A stretch of DNA of 24,156 nucleotides from an uncultured Nitrospira sp. (GTDB lineage Bacteria > Nitrospirota > Nitrospiria > Nitrospirales > UBA8639), in contig CABVRQ010000047.1 in NCBI GenBank assembly GCA_902500695.1, forward strand, positions 5,885 through 30,040, read 5' to 3'. The position numbers and the translations under genes were made by a program. Below the pieces are notes generated by a model. The model saw only the letters and a program-made list of their open reading frames with translations. It was not told where the DNA came from and made no database searches. Below, piece by piece: positions 1-7,790 of this stretch (position 1 is the first letter of the stretch; each line of letters starts with the position of its first letter).

Positions 1-188
1 GATCTATTTATTCGTTCCATTTATATTGTCGAGTATTTGTTATCCTCATATGTCTCATCCCGCATTAATATTCCTTAATCCCGCAATTTTTTAAACGTTA
101 TGCAGTTCTCCCCCCTTCGATTACGTTTTTAACAATTATGGTTTTTCGGTATCTATTGGTCTTGGCTGCGTAGGTCGACGTGAGGTTG

Positions 189-206
189 CACTCCAGGCCA
201 GGAGTG
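189..206. promoter_or_regulatory. Inverted repeat upstream of the PEP-CTERM gene (possible operator or leader hairpin)
   Basis: Perfect 6-base arms (CACTCC / GGAGTG) surround the 6-base centre AGGCCA, ending 45 bases before the start codon at 252. It could be a dimeric regulator site or a 5' leader hairpin. No convincing -35/-10 pair or sigma-54 (GG-N10-GC) element was found next to it. The remaining sequence in 1-251 is A+T-rich with no gene. Confidence 0.3.
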
Positions 207-251
207 TTTCGGTAGGAATTTTGTCGTTTCTAGTACTTTAACCGGAGAAAT

Positions 252-875
252 ATGGTTATGAAAAGCAATTTGAAATTGCCTTTGCTGCTTGTTTCGATTT
301 TTCTTATGGTGGTGCCTGTCCAGACAGCATTGGCGCTGATCGTAAACGGCCCAGGCCCGGTGCGCCTTGTCGATGGAGCAGATTCCGGCAGTGGCGTAGA
401 AGGGATTGCGTTTAACGTCACGTCTCCATCGGGCTATGATTTTGGGTATGTCACCGGATCTCCCGGCTCATTGACTTTCAATTCTATTGCTTCGAATGCC
501 CCGGTTTCCGGGCCAGTTGATGTTGGTCTCGGTACGGGCAGTTGGTCGTTTACTGGTGGCGATATCGTGAATTTTGCATTAAAGCAGAATTTCGGCAGTG
601 GAGATATTTTTTCTATTGCAGACGGTTTTGGGACATTGGAATTTTTGGACCAAGTGTCCGGGAGTGGTGTCAACCCGGGCATTCTCATTCCTTATTTTAA
701 TACGCTGGAAATTTCCTGGAATATCCCGTCGTTAAACTTTGGACTGAGTATCCTGGATGCTGGTAGCCAATTTGATGGCCTTACTGTTGTTCCAATTCCG
801 CCTGCAGCCTTGTTATTCGGGACGGGCCTCATTGGGCTTATCGGGATTGCCAGGAGAAGTCTGTTTGTCCGATAA
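252..875 (+). CDS. PEP-CTERM sorting-signal protein (secreted exosortase substrate)
   Basis: A 207-residue exported protein of unknown specific function. The N-terminus is a Sec signal peptide (basic MVMKSNLK, then a hydrophobic stretch to about residue 29, ending Ala-Leu-Ala). The last 28 residues are a PEP-CTERM tripartite signal: VPIPPAA at 180-186, a short Gly/Leu/Ile membrane segment, then a basic ARR cluster at 200-202. In this family the signal is recognised by a membrane exosortase (EpsH/XrtA), which cleaves and transfers the protein to the cell surface or an extracellular matrix. The mature part is rich in Gly, Ser, Asp and aromatic residues and contains no Cys, which fits a matrix protein. 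GGAG lies 5 bases before ATG 252; an in-frame ATG at 258 is a possible second start. The gene stands alone, with its own terminator, ahead of the polysaccharide genes. The signal is confident; the function of the mature protein is not known. Confidence 0.85.
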   Translation: MVMKSNLKLPLLLVSIFLMVVPVQTALALIVNGPGPVRLVDGADSGSGVEGIAFNVTSPSGYDFGYVTGSPGSLTFNSIASNAPVSGPVDVGLGTGSWSFTGGDIVNFALKQNFGSGDIFSIADGFGTLEFLDQVSGSGVNPGILIPYFNTLEISWNIPSLNFGLSILDAGSQFDGLTVVPIPPAALLFGTGLIGLIGIARRSLFVR

Positions 876-914
876 CCCTACTATTTGGTAGCGATAGAGC
901 GCATTCAGAAAATG

Positions 915-950
915 TCCCCCTGTCCTTATTCGGACAGGGGGATTGTTCTT
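915..950 (+). terminator. Rho-independent terminator after the PEP-CTERM gene
   Basis: A perfect 11-base-pair stem (915-925 with 932-942, TCCCCCTGTCC / GGACAGGGGGA) encloses a 6-base loop (TTATTC) and is followed by the T-rich run TTGTTCTT. It lies 40 bases after the stop codon, so the PEP-CTERM gene is probably its own transcription unit. Confidence 0.9.
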
Positions 951-1147
951 ATCCTCCCTTATCCTTGCTTGCCCAACGGGCTGATTGTCTGCCTGACGCC
1001 AGATGTTTGCTTTTTTCATTTAGTCGGGATGTCGACGGCGATGACTGAATGGCCGTCATACTTTATGGTCAAGGTTTCGGATCTCACGCATGATGATCCA
1101 GCCGCCATTTTTCAATTCATGATGATGAAGCCATCCCTGAAGAAATA

Positions 1148-3535
1148 ATGAGGAAGCGCATGACCATGTATGTTCAATGGAGTTGTCTTCTTCTGGCTGG
1201 ATGTATTCTGAGTGGATGTGGAAGTGCGGAAGAACGTAAAGCCTCTTACGTGGCGAAGGCCAGGGAGTTTATTCAGGAAGAAAACTTTCCAAAAGCCCGT
1301 GTGGCCTTGCGGAATGCCCTCAAAATTGATCCAAAGGACCCTCATGTATTTTTCCTGGCCGGGCAGGTGTCGGAGAAAGAGGCCAATTGGCAGAAAGCGT
1401 ATGGCCAATATGCGAGGGTTGTAGAATTGGATTCCAGTCACCGGGAGGCTGTCGGGCGATTGGCGCGATTTCATTTAGCCTCACAAAATGCCAAAGAGCT
1501 ACAAAGCTTGGCCGATACCGTCCTGGCTCGCGACCCTCAGGATCTTTTGGGACAGACGCTCCAAGCCTGCGTGTGGTTTCTTGGTGGAGAGCAATCTCAA
1601 GCCCTTGCGAAAGCCGGTTGGCTTTTTAAACAGAGTCCCAGCGATCCCGATGTTCTCTTAATGCTCGCCGCGATTTTTTCTTCTAATCGCGAACTGATCA
1701 AAGCTCAATCGGTCCTTCAATTGGGATTGACCGCTCATCCTGATCATGTCGATCTTCTGAATTATCTGGCGACTATCTCGATCGGGATGAAGGCGTATGA
1801 TCAGGCGGAAGCGATCTATCTTCAATTGCTTGCCAAAGAGCCACGAGTCTATAAACATCGAGACATGCTGGCCGGACTCTATCGACACCTCGGGGATTCC
1901 GACAGAGTCCTGGCGCTTCTTCGCAAGGGTGTTGAGCTGGATCCGGATAATGAACAACGTTGGAAGAGCCTGGTGATGTTTGCAGACAGCTCGCAGCGGG
2001 AAGCGTTGCTGCAGGAATCTCTAGAAGCTTTGCCTCATTCATTCATGCTCCGGTTCCTTTTGGGTGCTCACTATGAACAGACGCAGGAATTTCAGAAAGC
2101 CCGTGAGGTGTATGAGGCGATTGTTCGAGAAGAGGAGACGAGTGGGCAGGGACTGAAGGCGGAAGTTGAATTGGCCCAGCTCGATGTGGCTGAGGAGAAT
2201 ACCAATTCGGCCCACATCCGTCTGGCAAGCGTCCTGAAAAAAAATCCCCGACAATTTGATGCCTTGCTTTTGCAAGGGAAAATGGCGTTAGCGCAAAACG
2301 AAGGTCGCCAGGCCGTTGAGGCGTTTCGAATTGTTTTGAAAGATGAGCCCAACAATAGCGATATTCAAAGCTTATTGGGGCAGGCACATGTGCTGGCGGG
2401 AGAGTTTGAACTGGCTCAGGAAAGCTTCAAGGAAGCGGTATCGCTCAATTCTCGCCAATTCGACGCGTATTCGGCATTGGCCCGTCTTTCAGCCAGGCAG
2501 GGACAGCTTGAAAAGGCCGAAGGCTATCTTGTCTCCATTCTCCAGTCCCTGCCCACGCATATGGAAACCCTGTGGTCTCTCTTTCAGTTGCAGTTGGCAC
2601 AACGACAATGGGCGGAGGGAACTGGCACGATCACCCGGCTGGAGAAAGCTGGCGGATCAAGCTACCAGGTTGATCTGGCAAAAGGCCTTCTCGCCGCCGG
2701 GCGTCAACAATGGGATCAAGCCCTTCAAGCCTTGAGTCGGGCTCAGAAGGCTAATCCTGAGTCGATGCCGCCCTTGGCGGCGTTAATGAATGTGTATCTT
2801 GAACAAAAACGGCCCGAGCAGGGGCGTGCCTATCTCCAACTGTTAGTAGAAAACCAACCTGACCATCCGTATGCATGGGGATTGTTAGGCCGGATGTATG
2901 TCGAATTGAACGATAAGCCTTCTGCTCTTTCTTCCTATCGGAGGCAAACCGAGGTGAATCCTGCGTGGGTTGAGCCATGGAAAGATTTGGCGATGGTGCG
3001 TTGGTTGGAAGGCGAAAAAGAGGAAGCGATTGGGGTATTGAATGTCGCGTTAACGACTCATCCGGAGGCTCCCGTTCTGTTGCAGGCGTTAGCCTCGTTC
3101 TATCAAGCTGAAGGGCAGATTGACCTGGCGATCCAGCAATATGAATTGGTATTGAGCCATTCTCCCGACGACGTCATGGCCGCAAACAACTTAGCCTTCT
3201 TATTGGCAGACAAAAAGGGGGATGTTGAAAGTTTGGAGCATGCGTTGGCCTTGACCAGGAATTTTGAAGCCAACACTCAAAATCCGTTTCTCCTTGATAC
3301 GTTGGCCTGGGTATATTACAAGTTGGGTCTCAATGAGGAGGCGACGAGTGTCTTAAAAAAAGCGCTGAGCAAGGCACCCGATCACGGCCTACTCAACTAT
3401 CATTTAGGCATGGTGACTCTCAAGGCTGGTGATCGAGTCAAGGCTCAACAGTATCTCGAGAAAGCGATGAAACGGCCATCGGAGTTGGAGCATGTTGGAA
3501 CGGTTCGTCAGTTATTGGCGGATATCAAATCGTAA
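1148..3535 (+). CDS. prsT: PrsT-like TPR-repeat lipoprotein of the PEP-CTERM system
   Basis: A 795-residue periplasmic or outer-membrane-anchored scaffold built almost entirely of tetratricopeptide repeats. The N-terminus has a basic RKR, a hydrophobic core and the lipobox Leu-Ser-Gly-Cys24 (an earlier Leu-Ala-Gly-Cys19 is an alternative), so it is predicted to be lipidated. From about residue 30 to the end, TPR signatures (A-x-Y-x-x-A / P-x-x-P-x-A-x-x-L types) recur every 34 residues or so, many ending in DP, NP or KP turns. Length and design match the PrsT family of exosortase/EpsH loci, a little shorter than the usual roughly 900 residues; in that family the protein is co-located with exopolysaccharide genes. 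The start is uncertain. ATG 1148 supplies the positive n-region expected of a signal peptide. ATG 1160 has the better ribosome site (AGGAAG at 1151-1156) but would lose it. The symbol is assigned by family resemblance. Confidence 0.82.
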   Translation: MRKRMTMYVQWSCLLLAGCILSGCGSAEERKASYVAKAREFIQEENFPKARVALRNALKIDPKDPHVFFLAGQVSEKEANWQKAYGQYARVVELDSSHREAVGRLARFHLASQNAKELQSLADTVLARDPQDLLGQTLQACVWFLGGEQSQALAKAGWLFKQSPSDPDVLLMLAAIFSSNRELIKAQSVLQLGLTAHPDHVDLLNYLATISIGMKAYDQAEAIYLQLLAKEPRVYKHRDMLAGLYRHLGDSDRVLALLRKGVELDPDNEQRWKSLVMFADSSQREALLQESLEALPHSFMLRFLLGAHYEQTQEFQKAREVYEAIVREEETSGQGLKAEVELAQLDVAEENTNSAHIRLASVLKKNPRQFDALLLQGKMALAQNEGRQAVEAFRIVLKDEPNNSDIQSLLGQAHVLAGEFELAQESFKEAVSLNSRQFDAYSALARLSARQGQLEKAEGYLVSILQSLPTHMETLWSLFQLQLAQRQWAEGTGTITRLEKAGGSSYQVDLAKGLLAAGRQQWDQALQALSRAQKANPESMPPLAALMNVYLEQKRPEQGRAYLQLLVENQPDHPYAWGLLGRMYVELNDKPSALSSYRRQTEVNPAWVEPWKDLAMVRWLEGEKEEAIGVLNVALTTHPEAPVLLQALASFYQAEGQIDLAIQQYELVLSHSPDDVMAANNLAFLLADKKGDVESLEHALALTRNFEANTQNPFLLDTLAWVYYKLGLNEEATSVLKKALSKAPDHGLLNYHLGMVTLKAGDRVKAQQYLEKAMKRPSELEHVGTVRQLLADIKS

Positions 3536-3589
3536 GACAGGCATGGGTGAAAAGTGAGATGTCAGGGGTGAGGCGTAAGTGGGATGGAA

Positions 3590-3654
3590 CCCCTCTCAGA
3601 ATTGCCGGGTATGCCCTATTCGTCAGGCAGGATATGCGCAATGAGTGAGAGGGG
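3590..3654. repeat. Imperfect long inverted repeat
   Basis: Outer arms CCCCTCTCA (3590-3598) and TGAGAGGGG (3646-3654) pair perfectly over 9 bases. Inner arms ATTGC (3601-3605) and GCAAT (3638-3642) pair over 5 more, separated by a 2x3 internal loop. There is no T tract, so it is not a classic terminator. It may be a transcript hairpin protecting the TPR mRNA or a small palindromic element. Confidence 0.5.
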
Positions 3655-3671
3655 GTGTTCCCAAACTGTTT

Positions 3672-3697
3672 GTCATCCTGAGCGTAGCGAAGAATCC
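3672..3697 (-). repeat. Half-copy of the dispersed palindromic repeat family
   Basis: A 26-base stretch beginning GTCATCCTGAGCG. It is close to the reverse complement of the right halves of the repeats at 4516-4572 and 8718-8800. Only the one half is present. Confidence 0.65.
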
Positions 3698-3846
3698 AGG
3701 CCCAGGCTGACGTTTTCCTTGATCCGGTTAGTCATTGCTGTCGGTTGAGAGCATTATCCGGCCTTCGTAAGTGGTCGGCAATCATGGGGTATGGATCCTC
3801 AACATTCAGGCCTATTTCTATAACACTTCATAAAAAAGGATAGAGT

Positions 3847-4503
3847 ATGACACATTCATTTCAGGATACTTCTTGGAAGGTTTTTGGTTTTCAATGGCGG
3901 GTCAGACCGATTCTAAGTGTCATTGTTGGGTTGATGTCCGTGGTGATGTTCCCTATGTGGAGTGACGCCCAACCCCTGCCTACAGACGAAGTTCCTCCGG
4001 TTGCTTCTTCTCTGGAGTCTACTTATGAGATTGGGCCTCAAGACATCTTGCACATTTCCGTTTGGAAGGATGAAATTTTGTCCCGGGAGGTGATTGTTCG
4101 TCCTGATGGATTCATTTCGTTTCCTTTGATCGGAGAGGTGCTCGCCGAGGGGCGGACTGTGGGCAGTCTGGCGAAGGAAATGGACGAGCGATTGACGAAA
4201 TTTGTGTCAGATCCCAGGATTTCGATCGGGGTGAAAGAAGTGAACAGTTTTAAGATTTTCGTCATCGGGAAAGTGAATAGTCCCGGTGGATTTCAGATTG
4301 GTCAATACACGGATGTCATGCAGGCTCTCAGCCTGGCTGGTGGGCTCACCCCTTTCGCACGGGAGGGCTCGATTAAGGTTTTGCGTCGGAAGAAGAAGGA
4401 GGGACAGACCACCTTTCCGTTCGATTATGGGGAAGTCTTAAAAGGACATTCCCTTGAACAGAATATTGTGTTGCACCGTGGCGATGTGGTGATGGTGCCG
4501 TGA
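3847..4503 (+). CDS. Wza-like polysaccharide export protein, PEP-CTERM/XrtA type
   Basis: A 218-residue exported protein expected to form part of the periplasm/outer-membrane channel for polysaccharide secretion. Residues 1-41 are a Sec signal with a long n-region, a hydrophobic stretch at 21-36 and likely cleavage after Ser-Asp-Ala41. There is no lipobox Cys, unlike classical Wza. Residues 60-130 are the Poly_export domain (YEIGPQDILHISVWKD, then a VRPDGFISFPLIG core). Residues 135-218 form an SLBB-like domain (FVIGKVNSPGGF, ALSLAGGLTPFA, ending RGDVVMVP). The short length fits the PEP-CTERM-associated export family rather than the roughly 380-residue Wza. The start is supported by AGGATAG just upstream. 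It precedes the barrel, Wzz and kinase genes that would work with it. A repeat begins 12 bases after its stop codon. Confidence 0.88.
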   Translation: MTHSFQDTSWKVFGFQWRVRPILSVIVGLMSVVMFPMWSDAQPLPTDEVPPVASSLESTYEIGPQDILHISVWKDEILSREVIVRPDGFISFPLIGEVLAEGRTVGSLAKEMDERLTKFVSDPRISIGVKEVNSFKIFVIGKVNSPGGFQIGQYTDVMQALSLAGGLTPFAREGSIKVLRRKKKEGQTTFPFDYGEVLKGHSLEQNIVLHRGDVVMVP

Positions 4504-4515
4504 AATGCAGGATCG

Positions 4516-4572
4516 GGCTAAGCGTGGGTATCGTCACGCTGGGCACAGATCCTTCGCTTCGCTCAGGATGAC
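4516..4572 (+). repeat. Dispersed repeat, right-half copy
   Basis: These 57 bases match 8744-8800 at 51 of 57 positions with no gap, starting 12 bases after the export gene stop. The core is CGTCACGCTGGGC followed by a GATCCTTCG...CTCAGGATGAC end. Read on the - strand it would encode a peptide of the HPERSEGS type often mis-annotated as protein. Confidence 0.75.
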
Positions 4573-4589
4573 CATGTGGGTTCTGGGTT

Positions 4590-4697
4590 GTCATGCTGAG
4601 CCCGTTCGGCGGAGTTTATCCAGAGTAAAAGACGAAAGACTCAGGGCAGGCATAGCCCGGTCGATCTGAGCACCGATCCTTCTACGCTCAGGATGAC
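4590..4697. repeat. Dispersed palindromic repeat, full copy
   Basis: A 108-base element bounded by the 11-base terminal inverted repeats GTCATGCTGAG (4590-4600) and CTCAGGATGAC (4687-4697), complementary at 10 of 11 positions. The same two ends bound the copy at 8718-8800. No coding capacity. Confidence 0.6.
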
Positions 4698-4784
4698 AAT
4701 GCGGCCGAATGATGGAATATTGCGTTGGACAATGTTATTCCAATATTTGATTTCTAATTAAGGTATGAGGGCAAGTTTCCACGC

Positions 4785-6020
4785 GTGGTATGCAAACGTT
4801 TTTTTGCAGAGTGGTTTCGGACGGGGAGGTTGTTTTATTTTCGATTGGTATTGGCGACCTGGTGGGGGATTTTTGGCAGTGCGTCAATTGTCTTCGGGGC
4901 TGAATGGTCCGTTGAACCGGCCTTTGTGAGCGAAGGGCGATTTTATGACAATCTGAGAATAACCACCCAACCTCATCACTCGACGTGGGCCATGAAGGTC
5001 AGTCCTTCTGCCACGTTGAACTATGCCACCGAAATTTTAACTCTCAAAGCCAATCCGAAATTTGAGTATGCTCGTTATTATAGCCGTGATCCGATTAAGA
5101 AGACGTTTAATAATTATTTTCTCCCGTTGTCCGGTTCCTATCGTACGGAGGTGGATCGCTTGGGTCTTGATGTGGACATTAGCCGGGATAATGCCTTGTT
5201 TGCTGAATTGCAGGAAACCGGTGTGTTAACGAATTTCATACCGCGTAATCGCAGAAATGTTCGAGGGAGTTGGGATCGATCCCTTACGGAGCGTTTGACG
5301 TTGCCAAGTAGCTATCAGTTTACCGATGTGACCTATGACCAATCAGGTAGTTCCAGTTTGAGAGATTACCAGGTCCATACCGGGACGTTTGGGGCCGATT
5401 ACCATTGGTCGGAAGAAACCCGTGTGCGCGGTTCCGCCTATTATTCAAACTATCATGTGCCTCAGAATAGCCTCCGCTATCAAACTCCCGGGTTTGAGCT
5501 TGGGTTTTCTCATCGGATATTCGAAACATTTTCGCTTTCCGGGTCTGGTGGATTTCGGTATGTCCGGACGACCCTTGATGGAAATGGTCAACAGCAAACA
5601 GACAACCAGCTGACATGGTTATATGGAATGTCGTTGAAGAAAGAGTGGGAGCGATCCCACTTGACGGTTGGATTTAGCCGAGCACTCAATCCCTCTGGAT
5701 TCGGGGTCTTATTTGTCACCGATCGCGTGGATCTGACTGTAGACCATCAACTGACTCATGCCTTGAAGGCGTCTCTTGGGGGGATGTTTACCAATAATGA
5801 CAAAGTCGGGTCTTCTTCTGATGATAGTGGGGTATCCAATTCCCGATATTGGCAAATCAGTCCGGCTCTCTCATGGAGTGTGACAGAAGATTGGTCATTG
5901 GATCTGACGTATCGTTATGCGCAGCGAACTATCAAGTCGTCTTCCGAGGGGACGGCACATTCGAATGCGGTATTTTTGGCCTTCACGTGCACCTTGCCGA
6001 AATGGGCGGCTTCCCGATAA
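4785..6020 (+). CDS. PEP-CTERM-system-associated outer-membrane beta-barrel protein
   Basis: A 411-residue predicted outer-membrane barrel, resembling the uncharacterised barrel family found beside exosortase-type exopolysaccharide genes. A signal peptide covers about residues 1-38, with likely cleavage at Val-Phe-Gly-Ala before EWSVEP. The rest alternates polar and aromatic residues in amphipathic strands (for example LDLTYRYAQ near the C-terminus), with Tyr/Phe/Trp girdles and Gly/Ser/Asp turns. It has neither Cys after the signal nor a PEP-CTERM tail. It probably serves as the outer-membrane pore or partner for the polymer pumped by the Wza/Wzz-like neighbours; this is inference from position. 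The start is weak: the outermost in-frame candidate is GTG 4785 with no good ribosome site, and TTG 4845, 12 bases after GGGGAGG, is an alternative. The next gene begins 12 bases after its stop, so the two are probably co-transcribed. Confidence 0.75.
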   Translation: MVCKRFFAEWFRTGRLFYFRLVLATWWGIFGSASIVFGAEWSVEPAFVSEGRFYDNLRITTQPHHSTWAMKVSPSATLNYATEILTLKANPKFEYARYYSRDPIKKTFNNYFLPLSGSYRTEVDRLGLDVDISRDNALFAELQETGVLTNFIPRNRRNVRGSWDRSLTERLTLPSSYQFTDVTYDQSGSSSLRDYQVHTGTFGADYHWSEETRVRGSAYYSNYHVPQNSLRYQTPGFELGFSHRIFETFSLSGSGGFRYVRTTLDGNGQQQTDNQLTWLYGMSLKKEWERSHLTVGFSRALNPSGFGVLFVTDRVDLTVDHQLTHALKASLGGMFTNNDKVGSSSDDSGVSNSRYWQISPALSWSVTEDWSLDLTYRYAQRTIKSSSEGTAHSNAVFLAFTCTLPKWAASR

Positions 6021-6032
6021 TGGAAGATACTC

Positions 6033-7766
6033 ATGATTGAATCTGCCCAATCATTTGCTCAGTATTGGGATATGGTCCGTCGTCGCTGGCTGTTGATGGG
6101 TGTCGTTGGCGGGGTCTTGTTGTTGTCTGCCTTGATGGTCGCCCTGTTCTGGCCGCCTACTTATCAATCCACGGCCATGATTTTGATCATTGAACAGGAG
6201 ATTCCCGCAGATTTGATCCGTTCCACGATTACGAGTTATGCGGATCAACAGATCGAACGGATTAAGGCGCAGGTGATGACCCGATCCCGTCTATTGCCCA
6301 TTATTGAGGAACATGGTCTTTACCAAGAATTGCGTGAACAGGATACGTCGGCTGCACTTCTGGCACGGTTCGTTGCCGATATTACGATTGAGGTGATGAG
6401 TGCCGAGGTGGTTGATCGGCGGACTGGACGACCCACGCAGGCCACGATTGCCTTTACCCTGGGGTATGAAGGACGCACGCCGGAGATCACGCAAAAGATC
6501 GCCCATGAATTGACGACGCTGTTCCTAAGTGAAAACTTGAAAAACCGTGAACAGCAGGTGCAGGAAACCACGGCGTTCCTGAAAGTCGAGTCTGAAAAAC
6601 TGGCGGAGAGTTTAGCCCTGCTAGAACAAAAAATTGCGGTTTTTAAAAATGACGCGCAAGGGGCTCTGCCCGAATTGTTTCAAATGAATATGCAACTGCT
6701 CAGTCAGGTGGAACGGGAGTTAAACGATAAAAATCAACAGGCGCAGGCACAGGAAGAACGCATCATTTATCTGGAAGGAGAAATGAGTCGGTATGTGCAG
6801 ACAATGGACGAGGGATTAGGGGTCCTTAGCCTTGGGAAGCAACTGAAGATGTTGAGAAGTCAACATGCCGGCCTTGCCTCATACCTCTCTCTTCACCATC
6901 CTGACATTATTAAAATTCGAGGGGAAATTGAGGCTCTGGAGCGGCAGGGCGCTCGTCCCATTGGAAATGAGGAGCTGTCGGGAACTCTTAAAGAAGAAGA
7001 AGTCAAGCTGGCTGGTCTCCTGGAGCAATATGGAGAGGATCATCCGGATGTCGTAAGATCGCGTGCCACCATTGATTTGCTCAATCAAGAATCCACCAAT
7101 TCCGAAAGGACCCTATCGAATGTGGCGAAAGGAGCCCCGGACGATCCGGTCTATGTCAGTTACCAAACGCAACTGGCTTCCGCGAACACGACTCTGGAGC
7201 ATGTGCGAAAGAGTCAGACAAAATTGGAGAAGCAGGCGCGTGAGTATACCGAACGGATTGAACGAACCCCCAAACTCGAGCCTGTGTACCAGTCTCTTCT
7301 TCGTGATCGGGATAATACGGCGCAAAAATTCCAGGAATATCGTTCCCGTGTTTTGGAAGCTCAAATGGCCGAAGAGTTGGAGTCGGAACGGAAAGGCGAA
7401 CGGTTTTCCCTGGTTGAGCCTCCCACGCTTCCTGAATCTCCGGCTCGACCGAATCGAAAGGCCATTTTGTTTTTGGGTCTGGTGTTAGCCATGGCGGGTG
7501 GTATCGGGAGCGGAGTCTTGGCGGAGACCTTGGACGGGTCAGTTCATACTGCAGACCGATTGCGGGAGGTGACCAGGATGGCTCCTCTCACGGTGATTCC
7601 TTACCTCGATACGGTCGAGGAGATACGAGCGAGAAGGCAGCGTCTGCGGGTGCTTGGGATGGGAGCGGTTGTGCTGGCCATCGCGTGCCTGGGCGTCGTT
7701 CATGTCTTTTGGTTCCCACTGGATGTGTTATGGTTTGTTGCTCTTCGAACGATGCGATTAGATTAA
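6033..7766 (+). CDS. Polysaccharide chain-length determinant (Wzz/PCP type), XrtA system
   Basis: A 577-residue inner-membrane polysaccharide co-polymerase that would set polymer chain length together with the downstream tyrosine-kinase-like ATPase. TM1 is at about residues 19-40 (WLLMGVVGG... ending LFWPPTYQ). A long periplasmic region at 45-455 contains heptad-rich coiled coils (about 165-275 and 380-450, many E/Q/L). A proline-rich segment (PPTLPESPARPNRKA, about 463-477) leads into TM2 at about 478-498, the classical Wzz signature. A third hydrophobic segment at about 540-568 is followed by a short basic tail. GGAAGA precedes ATG 6033 at good spacing. At 577 residues it is somewhat longer than I would expect for the PEP-CTERM chain-length family, owing partly to the C-terminal third membrane segment. 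The next gene starts within 25 bases. Confidence 0.88.
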   Translation: MIESAQSFAQYWDMVRRRWLLMGVVGGVLLLSALMVALFWPPTYQSTAMILIIEQEIPADLIRSTITSYADQQIERIKAQVMTRSRLLPIIEEHGLYQELREQDTSAALLARFVADITIEVMSAEVVDRRTGRPTQATIAFTLGYEGRTPEITQKIAHELTTLFLSENLKNREQQVQETTAFLKVESEKLAESLALLEQKIAVFKNDAQGALPELFQMNMQLLSQVERELNDKNQQAQAQEERIIYLEGEMSRYVQTMDEGLGVLSLGKQLKMLRSQHAGLASYLSLHHPDIIKIRGEIEALERQGARPIGNEELSGTLKEEEVKLAGLLEQYGEDHPDVVRSRATIDLLNQESTNSERTLSNVAKGAPDDPVYVSYQTQLASANTTLEHVRKSQTKLEKQAREYTERIERTPKLEPVYQSLLRDRDNTAQKFQEYRSRVLEAQMAEELESERKGERFSLVEPPTLPESPARPNRKAILFLGLVLAMAGGIGSGVLAETLDGSVHTADRLREVTRMAPLTVIPYLDTVEEIRARRQRLRVLGMGAVVLAIACLGVVHVFWFPLDVLWFVALRTMRLD

Positions 7767-7790
7767 GGATGATTATTGTCGGAAGGTACG

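Larger units (their letters stand above)
3536..3846. other. Spacer with repeats between the TPR gene and the export gene
   Basis: A 311-base non-coding stretch. It holds a long imperfect inverted repeat (3590-3654) and one half-copy of the 'HPERSEGS'-type repeat (3672-3697), both listed separately. No open frame with a ribosome site was seen. The last 30 bases are A+T-rich and carry AAAAAGGATAG, the ribosome site of the next gene. A promoter for the polysaccharide genes may lie here, but none could be assigned. Confidence 0.6.

Noticed and set aside
181..210. Sigma-54 promoter before the PEP-CTERM gene (a TGGCC...GTGCA stretch on the - strand)
   Set aside because: The GG to GC spacing is 8 bases rather than the required 10, and the strand is wrong for the gene.
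885..1148. 87-codon + strand open frame between the PEP-CTERM and TPR genes
   Set aside because: It starts at once after the first gene, runs through the terminator hairpin, and has no ribosome site or protein-like composition.
4373..4594. - strand open frame with HPERSEGSVPS
   Set aside because: Same cause: it reads the repeat at 4516-4572 and the antisense strand of the export gene.
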